From Dysgonomonas hofstadii (GTDB lineage: Bacteria > Bacteroidota > Bacteroidia > Bacteroidales > Dysgonomonadaceae): 64,000 nucleotides of DNA. Every line of letters begins with the position of its first letter. The stretch's first letter is position 1. The notes under the pieces are model-generated. The model worked only from the letters and a program-made list of their open reading frames with translations, searched no databases and was not told the DNA's origin. The stretch is from contig NZ_JACIEP010000005.1 of NCBI RefSeq assembly GCF_014196915.1, forward strand, positions 248,001 through 312,000, in the 5' to 3' direction. A program made the position numbers and the translations under genes. Of this stretch, positions 52,707 to 60,365 are shown in pieces.

Positions 52707-53248
52707 ATGCGAATCAGCAGTTAGATTTAAATGTTCAATTTTACTAACGCACCCTTCGGGGTTGTTTTTCATTTTGACTCGCCTTCGCTTCGTCGATCGT
52801 TGATTGGCATTGCCCAAAACGAAACAAAAGGCTAGTGCTTTGTTCCCCGCCGACCTGTCAACGGCTTGCCGGCTAAACCAAATAAACTCGCCTTCGGCTC
52901 AGACAATATTTGGTTTCACGCCGTCTTCACCGGACAGGTGCCCGTCGTAGGAACCTATGCACGGAAAGCTGGCGCACGATAAAGAATTACCCTGCCTTGT
53001 CGTGGCTTTGCCCGGTGGCATTAAGCCGTAGTGCGGGGCATCCGTCAGGTGAGAGGGGCGTGAAATGGGAAGCGTCCGCAGGACAATCTTTCCATTTAGC
53101 CCGTGAGCCTGTAACGGGTCGCACGAAGGATGAGCCACCAAAGTGTTTTTGGTTCCTTTTGGGGCTTTGGGCAAAAGGAACACAAGCAATCTTCGATTGC
53201 GCGTAGTAGAAAAGAAACGAACGATTAAATCCATCTACTGATTGGCAT
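52707..53248 (-). mobile_element. 542-bp inverted-repeat element, copy B
   Basis: The element runs from ATGCGAATCAGCAG (52707-52720) to CTACTGATTGGCAT (53235-53248), the same terminal inverted repeats as copy A, with two mismatches in the left end. Its core matches copy A in reverse orientation: the roughly 105-base block at about 53036-53142 is nearly identical, and the GGTTTCACGCC region at about 52873-52923 matches the other block. At 52773-52797 it carries the 25-base core of the 46-bp repeat. Ends and middle differ in length between copies. No gene is credible in it. Confidence 0.75.
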
Positions 53249-53370
53249 TAATCATTAATTTCTTATTATATATCTGTCTCAAATATGTTAAAATTTGAGA
53301 CAGATCATGTTTTTTCTGTCTTTTTAGCTAAAAAAAATGCCCGAATATAATATTTGTTAATAAAAATATT

Positions 53371-53378
53371 ATATTTGC
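53371..53378 (+). promoter_or_regulatory. putative -7 box for hppA (TATATTTG)
   Basis: TATATTTG fits TAnnTTTG, 114 bases before the ATG at 53492, which leaves a long AT-rich leader. No better box lies closer. Confidence 0.5.
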
Positions 53379-53491
53379 TATGTTAACAAAGGTGGAAGGT
53401 ACAATAATACTATAAAAACAAAATGGACAGCGTAACTGTTTTTATAATTTTATTGTACTTGTTTTATAACTAATCTAAAAAATCAGTACGC

Positions 53492-55858
53492 ATGAAGAAG
53501 TTACTATCTCTCTCATTGTTTTTACTGCCGCTAAGCCTTATGGCCAGTGAAGCAGACTTAAAAGTTCCGGATTTAGGACCAGGTTACAACCTCTTATTAT
53601 GGGGACTTTTAATTCTGTTGCTTGGAATAGCATTTGGCTTAGTGCAGTATTTTTACATTAAAAAATTACCCGTACATGCTTCGATGCTCAATGTATCGAA
53701 GACAATTTACGAAACATGTAAAACCTATCTTTTGCAACAAGGCAGGTTTCTTTTTTATCTGCTAATCATTATCTCGGTGGTCATGCTTATATACTTCGGC
53801 TTCCTTTCCGAACCGGAGATTGTAGCAACTGGAGAAGTCAGCAGGGTTGCATTCCTGTTATCTGTCCTCTTCTGGACAGTGCTAGGGATAGCCGGATCGT
53901 ATGGCGTGGCATGGTATGGAATCCGTATCAATACACTGGCCAATTCCCGGACAGCTTTTGCATCGCTTCGCAAGCGTCCCTGGGATGTCGTGAATATTCC
54001 GCTAAAGGCAGGTATGAGTGTAGGGGTAATGCTCATTACAGTAGAGCTGATAATGATGCTCGTTATCCTCCTGTTTGTTCCGGGAGATATGGCAGGTGCT
54101 TGTCTGATCGGGTTTGCCATAGGTGAATCTCTGGGTGCGTCTGCTTTGCGTATCGCTGGCGGTATTTTTACCAAGATAGCCGACATTGGAGCCGACCTGA
54201 TGAAGATTGTCTTTAACATAAAAGAAGATGATCCCCGTAATCCGGGTGTTATTGCAGACTGTACGGGCGACAATGCCGGGGATAGTGTAGGGCCGACAGC
54301 CGATGGATTCGAAACATACGGAGTTACAGGCGTTGCACTGATCTCATTTATTGTTTTGGCCGTGTTGAACGTAGAATATCAGGCCATTTTTATTGTATGG
54401 ATATTCGTTATGCGTCTGATGATGCTGTTTACTTCTATTTTGTCTTATTATATCAATCAGGGGATTGCCACAGCGAAATATAGAAACTTATTAAAGTTCA
54501 ATTTTGAGAATCCGCTTACAGCGCTTATTTGGATTACATCAATTATTTCTATTATAGCAACTTACATCGCCAGTTATTTCATGTTGAATGGAATGGAAAA
54601 CGGACTTTGGTGGAAACTGGCATCTATTATAAGTTGTGGAACTCTGGCCGCTGCCGTTATACCTGAATTGACTAAAGCGTTTACCAGTTCCTCGTCACGC
54701 CATGTGAAAGAAGTTGTAACAGCTTCGCGCGAAGGAGGAGCATCTCTGAATATTCTATCGGGTATGGTGGCCGGTAATTTCAGCGCATTCTGGAAAGGTC
54801 TTACGATTGCGTTACTAATGGCTGTTGCGTATTTTATTTCGCAGCAGGAGCTGGGTAGTATAATGGCATACCCATCTATATTTGCTTTTGGCCTTGTTGC
54901 TTTCGGTTTACTCGGTATGGGGCCTGTTACTATTGCTGTTGACAGCTACGGGCCAGTAACAGATAATGCCCAGTCGGTATTCGAGCTGTCACGTATCGAA
55001 CATTTGCCTGAGATATCTTCTGAAATAGAAAAAGACTTTGGATTTGCCCCTGATTTTGAAAAAGGGAAGGAATCTCTTGAAGAAAATGATTCTGCCGGAA
55101 ATACATTTAAGGCGACGGCAAAACCTGTATTGATAGCTACCGCTGTTATTGGTGCCACAACAATGATATTTTCCATTATCCTTGTACTTGAAAAAATGGG
55201 ATTGCTGGATATTAATCTGATAGCCGCACCTGTCCTCCTTGGTTTTATATGTGGTGGTGCTGTTATCTATTGGTTCTCCGGTGCGTCTATGCAGGCTGTT
55301 ACAACGGGAGCGTACCGTGCCGTGGAATATATCAAAAAGCATATCAACCTGAATAAAGAAGAAGCTGATATAGAGGATTCGAAAGCGGTAGTAAAGATTT
55401 GTACCCAATATGCACAGGTGGGTATGTGGAATATTTTCCTCGCGTTGTTATTCATTACGATGGCTTTTGCATTCATCGATCCTAATTTCTTTGTGGCTTA
55501 TCTTATATCTATAGCGGTATTCGGCTTGTATCAGGCAATATATATGGCAAATGCCGGAGGTGCATGGGACAATGCGAAAAAGATCGTAGAAGTGGAGCTA
55601 AAAGAGAGAAATACACCTCTTCACGAGGCGACTGTTGTGGGTGACACAGTAGGTGATCCATATAAAGACACTTCTTCTGTATCATTGAATCCAATAATTA
55701 AGTTTTCTACCTTGTTCGGATTACTGGCAGTAGAGATTGCCATATCGGAAAGCATGGCATCTTATAGTAAATGGATAGGGGTAGGATTCCTTATTGTCGC
55801 TCTGGTATTTATATACCGTTCGTTCTATGCAATGAGGATTGTAAAAAAGGAAAAATAA
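53492..55858 (+). CDS. hppA: membrane-bound ion-pumping pyrophosphatase
   Basis: Hydrolyses pyrophosphate and pumps H+ or Na+ across the membrane. The 788-residue protein has about 16 helices. The catalytic loop is NPGVIADCTGDNAGDSVGPTADGFE (from about residue 248, D256 onward), and DSYGPVTDNAQSVFELS and the C-terminal GDTVGDPYKDTSSVSLNP are the usual metal-binding ends. Position K540 in GNTFKAT aligns with the lysine that makes mPPases K+-independent (K+-dependent ones have Ala there). An N-terminal helix (MKKLLSLSLFLLPLSLMAS) precedes the core. It is convergent with the fba gene. Confidence 0.95.
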   Translation: MKKLLSLSLFLLPLSLMASEADLKVPDLGPGYNLLLWGLLILLLGIAFGLVQYFYIKKLPVHASMLNVSKTIYETCKTYLLQQGRFLFYLLIIISVVMLIYFGFLSEPEIVATGEVSRVAFLLSVLFWTVLGIAGSYGVAWYGIRINTLANSRTAFASLRKRPWDVVNIPLKAGMSVGVMLITVELIMMLVILLFVPGDMAGACLIGFAIGESLGASALRIAGGIFTKIADIGADLMKIVFNIKEDDPRNPGVIADCTGDNAGDSVGPTADGFETYGVTGVALISFIVLAVLNVEYQAIFIVWIFVMRLMMLFTSILSYYINQGIATAKYRNLLKFNFENPLTALIWITSIISIIATYIASYFMLNGMENGLWWKLASIISCGTLAAAVIPELTKAFTSSSSRHVKEVVTASREGGASLNILSGMVAGNFSAFWKGLTIALLMAVAYFISQQELGSIMAYPSIFAFGLVAFGLLGMGPVTIAVDSYGPVTDNAQSVFELSRIEHLPEISSEIEKDFGFAPDFEKGKESLEENDSAGNTFKATAKPVLIATAVIGATTMIFSIILVLEKMGLLDINLIAAPVLLGFICGGAVIYWFSGASMQAVTTGAYRAVEYIKKHINLNKEEADIEDSKAVVKICTQYAQVGMWNIFLALLFITMAFAFIDPNFFVAYLISIAVFGLYQAIYMANAGGAWDNAKKIVEVELKERNTPLHEATVVGDTVGDPYKDTSSVSLNPIIKFSTLFGLLAVEIAISESMASYSKWIGVGFLIVALVFIYRSFYAMRIVKKEK

Positions 55859-55884
55859 TATAAACGAATCAATAAGCCAAAAAA

Positions 55885-55922
55885 AATAAGGAGTTTCATA
55901 ATACGAAACTCCTCATTTTTTA
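55885..55922. terminator. bidirectional terminator between hppA and fba
   Basis: GGAGTTTC (55890-55897) pairs with GAAACTCC (55905-55912), with an A run before and CATTTTTT after. It ends both convergent genes. Confidence 0.85.
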
Positions 55923-55942
55923 TATAGAATAGCTATATTTTA

Positions 55943-56938
55943 TTAAGCTTTTCCTGCGCTGCCAAGCACTGCTTCGATTTTGTGTTTGTACAGTTTTTTA
56001 GCATTTTCACGAGCTGGGCCCAGATATTTACGTGGGTCGAATTCTGCCGGTTTATTTGCGAATACCTCACGGATAGCAGCAGTCATAGCAAGACGGCTGT
56101 CAGAGTCGATGTTGATTTTGCAAACTGCAGATTTAGCCGCTCTGCGAAGTTGTTCTTCAGGAATTCCGATTGCATCTTTCAATGCGCCACCATATTTGTT
56201 GATAGTAGCTACTTCTTCCTGAGGAACAGAAGATGCTCCGTGAAGAACGATAGGGAATCCGGGAAGTTCTTTTTCGATAGCTTCAAGGATGTCGAAACGG
56301 AGCGGCGGTGGAACTAACATACCATTAGCGTCTCTTGTACATTGTTCAGGAGTAAATTTGTTTGCTCCGTGAGAAGTACCGATAGAGATTGCCAGTGAGT
56401 CACAACCTGTTCTAGTAGCAAAGTCTACTACTTCTTCAGGTTGAGTATATGTATGGTGCTCTGCAGAAACTTCATCTTCAACACCTGCAAGTACGCCAAG
56501 TTCACCTTCTACTGTTACATCGTATTGGTGAGCGTAGTCAACCACTTTTCTTGTAAGGGCAATGTTTTCTTCGTATGGAAGGTGAGAACCGTCGATCATA
56601 ACAGAAGAGAATCCTGAATCGATACAAGATTTACATGTTTCGAATGTATCGCCGTGGTCTAAGTGAAGCACTATCTGAGGTTTTTCCCATCCAAGGCTTT
56701 TTGCGTATTCAACAGCTCCCTGAGCCATGAAACGTAATAAGATTGGATTTGCATATTCGCGTGCACCTTTTGATACCTGTAGGATAACCGGAGATTTAGT
56801 TTCAGAAGCAGCAGAAACGATAGCCTGTAATTGTTCCATGTTATTGAAGTTGAAAGCTGGAATTGCATATCCGCCTTCTACCGCTTTTGCAAACATCCCT
56901 TTGGTGTTTACTAATCCTAAGTCTTTGTAATTAACCAT
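55943..56938 (-). CDS. fba: class II fructose-bisphosphate aldolase
   Basis: Splits fructose 1,6-bisphosphate into the two triose phosphates using a divalent metal. The 331-residue protein has the family motifs YAIPAFNFNNMEQLQAIV, the metal-binding HLDHGDTFETCKSCIDSGFSSVMIDGSHLPYEENI, EGELGVLAG, SLAISIGTSHGANKF and VLHGASSVP. It is transcribed alone, with a TATTTTTG box on the minus strand at 56987-56994. With pfp and hppA close by, it belongs to PPi-linked glycolysis. Confidence 0.97.
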   Translation of the reverse strand: MVNYKDLGLVNTKGMFAKAVEGGYAIPAFNFNNMEQLQAIVSAASETKSPVILQVSKGAREYANPILLRFMAQGAVEYAKSLGWEKPQIVLHLDHGDTFETCKSCIDSGFSSVMIDGSHLPYEENIALTRKVVDYAHQYDVTVEGELGVLAGVEDEVSAEHHTYTQPEEVVDFATRTGCDSLAISIGTSHGANKFTPEQCTRDANGMLVPPPLRFDILEAIEKELPGFPIVLHGASSVPQEEVATINKYGGALKDAIGIPEEQLRRAAKSAVCKINIDSDSRLAMTAAIREVFANKPAEFDPRKYLGPARENAKKLYKHKIEAVLGSAGKA

Positions 56939-56986
56939 TGTTTTCTAGTTTATTATAAATTAATTCTGTATTAATATTTTGCGTTA

Positions 56987-56994
56987 CAAAAATA
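56987..56994 (-). promoter_or_regulatory. putative -7 box for fba (TATTTTTG)
   Basis: The minus-strand reading TATTTTTG fits TAnnTTTG, about 49 bases before the fba ATG. Confidence 0.5.
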
Positions 56995-57048
56995 ACAAAT
57001 TTAAGTGAGATTTGGTTTCAAAAATAAGATAAAATAACCTTTTACCCG

Positions 57049-57954
57049 TCATTTCCATAGCGGGGTAGGGTATGTGCCGTTGTCTACCAGTTTTTGTATT
57101 TTTTCGACTACCGAAGGCCTGTCTTCGGCATAAGTTACACCGAACCATTTTGACGGAGTGTCCAGCACTTTCACATCGGAAATTTTATTAACGATCAGGT
57201 GGTCAACCATCAGCGGGATGAAGTATTCTGCTTTGTGGTTACCAACATTTGCATCAAGGAATTTTACGAAATATTTCTCCGAGTGTTCGAAATAATCCGG
57301 AGTGAATCCCCACATGTTCATAGATACAGGAGCATTTTCAGGTAATTCATACCAGTAATCCTCTGCGTCTTTATATTGTATCTTACCGTCTTTTCTCTCG
57401 ATATGTGTGCGTTCTACCACGCTTTTCAGAAAATCGTTTTCGTCTGTTTCGCATACACCGCGCGCTACAGCACCACTTTCCGATAATGTGTTGCTTAGAC
57501 GGTAGCCTACCATGCAGTAATGGTTTTCCTGTCCTTCCATTTTTTCCAATTGGCGGGCTAGTGTTTCATAACTGTCGCGTCCGTAGAAATCGTCGGCATT
57601 GATAACGGCAAATGGTTCATTGATCACATCTTTTGCCATCATCACAGCGTGGTTGGTTCCCCATGGTTTTTGTCTGTCGGGATGCAAAGTATATCCTTCG
57701 GGCAGGTTGTCCAGTTCCTGATATACAACTTCTACCGGAATATGGTTTTCATATTTGGAAACGATTTTCTCACGAAAATCCTTATCGAACGATTTCCTGA
57801 TAACAAATACAACTTTTCCGAATCCGGCTTTCAGTGCATCGTAGATCGAATAATCCATGATTGTTTCACCGTTAGGACCCAGGCCATCCATTTGTTTCAG
57901 ACTTCCATAGCGGCTTCCCATTCCGGCAGCTAATACATACAAGGTTGGTTTCAT
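57049..57954 (-). CDS. sugar-phosphate nucleotidyltransferase family protein
   Basis: The protein (301 residues from the ATG at 57954, MKPTLYVLAAGMGSRYG) has the nucleotidyltransferase core: the LAAGMGSRYGSLKQMDGLGPNGETIMDYSIYDAL substrate loop, NADDFYGRDS with the metal-binding DD, and QKPWGTNHAVM. It transfers NMP to a sugar phosphate; which sugar is not clear. The frame continues to 58053, but a TATCTTTG box at 57989-57996 lies inside that extension, so the ATG at 57954 is the real start. Confidence 0.9.
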   Translation of the reverse strand: MKPTLYVLAAGMGSRYGSLKQMDGLGPNGETIMDYSIYDALKAGFGKVVFVIRKSFDKDFREKIVSKYENHIPVEVVYQELDNLPEGYTLHPDRQKPWGTNHAVMMAKDVINEPFAVINADDFYGRDSYETLARQLEKMEGQENHYCMVGYRLSNTLSESGAVARGVCETDENDFLKSVVERTHIERKDGKIQYKDAEDYWYELPENAPVSMNMWGFTPDYFEHSEKYFVKFLDANVGNHKAEYFIPLMVDHLIVNKISDVKVLDTPSKWFGVTYAEDRPSVVEKIQKLVDNGTYPTPLWK

Positions 57955-57988
57955 CTTCTGAATATTTTTTAGGTTAATTTTTGAGACA

Positions 57989-57996
57989 CAAAGATA
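57989..57996 (-). promoter_or_regulatory. putative -7 box for the nucleotidyltransferase gene (TATCTTTG)
   Basis: The minus-strand reading TATCTTTG fits TAnnTTTG, 34 bases upstream of the preferred ATG at 57954. It is the main reason for rejecting the longer start. Confidence 0.6.
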
Positions 57997-58176
57997 ACTT
58001 TTTAAGCTGTAATACTGATAAAATTTTATACATATTGATCTAATCTTAGCCAAAAAGTCATAGTTAAGCCTTATTTGCTATTTTAACATCCTTTGTGAAA
58101 ATATCGGACGGCTGATCTTCCAGGGCATTGTTTATTTCAGTAATTTCGGACAGCTAATAAAAAACAAATATAGACC

Positions 58177-59313
58177 ATGAAAAATACATCTTCGGAACAT
58201 ATTGTGTGGGTCGATCTTTTACGGGTACTAGCCTGTTTTCTTGTTGTAGTCGCGCACAGTTGCGATCCGTTTGTAGCCCGGTTCGATACTAATCATTCAG
58301 AATTTCTCACAGGGGCTTTTATCGGTAGTCTGGTGCGTCCGTGCGTTCCGCTGTTCGTTATGATATCCGGATTGCTGTTGTTGCCTGTAAATATGGAAAT
58401 GCGCGAATTTTACAGGAAGCGGGCCAGAAGGCTTTTATGGCCTTTTGTATTCTGGTCGCTGATGCTTCCTGTTTTGTATTTTCTCTATGTGAACTCGGGT
58501 ATTGAAATAGTGAATCCTAATATTGTATTAGAGGATTATACGATAGGAAAGACTTTACAGAAACTATATCTGTTTATTTTCAATTTCAATTATGATACTA
58601 CTGTCTTATGGTACGCATATATGCTCATAGGTCTTTATTTGTTTATGCCTGTTATCAGCGCATGGCTGGTACAGGCTGGAAAGAAGGATATTCAATGGTT
58701 TTTGCGTATCTGGGTAGTCAGTATGTTCTTGCCTTATATTCAGATGTTTGCTCCAGTATTAGGATATGAGGGCAATGGTGGAAATCTGGGCTTGTTGGGT
58801 GTATGTGAATGGAACCCGTATGGGATGTTCTATTATTTTTCGGGCTTTTTGGGATATGTCGTATTGGCTTACTACCTGAAAAGGTTTCCTTTGGAGTGGA
58901 GTATGTCCAAAGCCTTGCGGATTGCCATGCCGTTGTTCCTGGCCGGTTACGCTATTACTGCCGGAGGTTTTGTCCTTACTCAGGAATATTATCCGGGCAG
59001 CTATGCCAATCTCGAGATTATCTGGTATTTTTCGGGCATCAATGTGTTCCTGATGACTTTTGCTATATATATTGTAATGCAGAGGGTGAAGATAAAAGCA
59101 TCCCCGGTCTTGTCTAAAATAGCCACACTGACGTTTGGGATATACCTTTGTCATTTTATTTTCGTGCAGTTTTCTTATGATGTAATTTATCCGAATATAG
59201 CGGTACCTGCTGTTGTAAAACTTCTTCTGGTCGCTATTCTTTCTTTTGGAATTTCCTTGCTTGTTATATGGCTTATGAGTCTGAATAAATATACCCGGAA
59301 AGTCATTATGTAA
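58177..59313 (+). CDS. acyltransferase 3 family membrane protein (WecH-like)
   Basis: The 378-residue protein has about ten hydrophobic helices and the family start VWVDLLRVLACFLVVVAHSCDPF (about 9-31), with the conserved active-site histidine H27 in VVVAHS, RPCVPLFVMISGLLLLP (about 54-70), and the charged YRKRARRLLWPFVFWSL loop. Such enzymes acylate surface sugars in the membrane. The acyl donor and acceptor are unknown. It is alone on its strand after a gap of divergent sequence. Confidence 0.92.
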   Translation: MKNTSSEHIVWVDLLRVLACFLVVVAHSCDPFVARFDTNHSEFLTGAFIGSLVRPCVPLFVMISGLLLLPVNMEMREFYRKRARRLLWPFVFWSLMLPVLYFLYVNSGIEIVNPNIVLEDYTIGKTLQKLYLFIFNFNYDTTVLWYAYMLIGLYLFMPVISAWLVQAGKKDIQWFLRIWVVSMFLPYIQMFAPVLGYEGNGGNLGLLGVCEWNPYGMFYYFSGFLGYVVLAYYLKRFPLEWSMSKALRIAMPLFLAGYAITAGGFVLTQEYYPGSYANLEIIWYFSGINVFLMTFAIYIVMQRVKIKASPVLSKIATLTFGIYLCHFIFVQFSYDVIYPNIAVPAVVKLLLVAILSFGISLLVIWLMSLNKYTRKVIM

Positions 59314-59603
59314 TTGCATTATTTGTCGATAGCTTTATCTATAGGATATCACTGTGCTAATAATTCAATATGTCAATGTGCCAATGATAAAGAGTTCTTC
59401 AAAAAATAGAAAAACTTGTAATGTTTGTCAGGTTTTGTTTTCTGTCATGCCAGAGCGAAGCGAATATCCAATGAAAGAGATCTTTCGTTCCTCAGGATGA
59501 CAAACGAGGAAAAGAAGGCGAAAATAAAAAAGAGAAATGAAGAATTAAGAATGAAATGCGTTGTTTACTGATAACTGAATCTGTCAGGTTTTGGTTGAAA
59601 ATG
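59314..59603. other. gene-free stretch with dispersed repeats after the acyltransferase
   Basis: It contains a repeat of the type TGTCATGCCAGAGCGAAGCG...TTCCTCAGGATGACA (about 59447-59503), whose TGTCAT and ATGACA ends are inverted, and two GTCAGGTTT motifs near 59429 and 59583. No gene is visible. The 29-bp repeat at 59604 follows. Confidence 0.55.
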
Positions 59604-59632
59604 CTGCAAAAGTGTAACTTTTGTAACTTTTT
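59604..59632 (+). repeat. 29-bp dispersed repeat upstream of the B3/B4 gene
   Basis: Exact reverse-complement copy of 205-233, starting CTGCAAAAGTG. It ends 53 bases before the ATG at 59686. Confidence 0.8.
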
Positions 59633-59685
59633 CACAATAAAATAATTTATTAAATAGTTATATATCAGATAGAAGTAAAATATAA

Positions 59686-60348
59686 ATGTTAAAAATAACT
59701 GTATCGGAAGAGATTAAGAATATATGTCCCTGTTTTTCAGGAGTTGCCATATTTGCGAAAGTAAAGAACAGTATATATAATGAAAAATTGTGGGAAGAGA
59801 TTAATAGCCTTACTAAGGAGTATAGGGAAACGCATGAAATAGAGGATATTAAGAAAAACCCTGTCATCGAAGCAACCCGCATGGCATATAAACGCCTGGG
59901 AAAAGATCCTAATCGCTACCGTCCGTCTTCCGAAGCTTTGTGCCGGAGGATACTGCGCGATATTCCCTTATATCAGATAGATACGCTTGTCGATCTTATT
60001 AATTTGGTCTCTATCAGGACAGGCTACTCTATAGGTGGCTTTGATGCAGATAAAATTCATGGAGATTCTCTTACCCTTGGTGTGGGAAAGGCAGATGAGC
60101 CTTATGAAGCCATTGGTCGCGGTATAATGAATATCGAAGGACTTCCTGTTTACAGGGATGCCATAGGTGGAATAGGTACTCCGACCAGCGACCACGAACG
60201 GACAAAGATAAGTTTGGAGACCACCAGTTTTCTGGCTATTATAAACGGATATAGTGGTAAGGCAGGGGTAGAAGAAGCTGCAGTATATATGCAGGATTTA
60301 TTGAAAGAATTTGCCGGTTCGGATGGAGGAACGATTATTTATTTCTAA
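59686..60348 (+). CDS. B3/B4 domain protein (PheT editing-domain-like)
   Basis: The 220-residue protein is a stand-alone B3/B4 domain, as in the beta subunit of phenylalanyl-tRNA synthetase: VIEATRMAYKRLGKDPNRYRPSSEALCRRILRD, LVDLINLVSIRTGYSIGGFDADKI and GGIGTPTSDHERTKIS. Free-standing forms are proposed to hydrolyse mischarged tRNAs, but this copy could be doing something else. It lies 17 bases upstream of the NAD(P)HX repair gene and is likely co-transcribed with it. Confidence 0.88.
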   Translation: MLKITVSEEIKNICPCFSGVAIFAKVKNSIYNEKLWEEINSLTKEYRETHEIEDIKKNPVIEATRMAYKRLGKDPNRYRPSSEALCRRILRDIPLYQIDTLVDLINLVSIRTGYSIGGFDADKIHGDSLTLGVGKADEPYEAIGRGIMNIEGLPVYRDAIGGIGTPTSDHERTKISLETTSFLAIINGYSGKAGVEEAAVYMQDLLKEFAGSDGGTIIYF

Positions 60349-60365
60349 AAAATAAAAATGGTACT

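Noticed and set aside
52899-53234. Open frames of 98-111 codons in element B
   Set aside because: The same reason as for element A; the frames are not conserved in the other copy and have no promoter or ribosome binding context.
57955-58053. 33-codon N-terminal extension of the nucleotidyltransferase
   Set aside because: A TATCTTTG promoter box lies in it, and the conserved N-terminus starts at the internal ATG.
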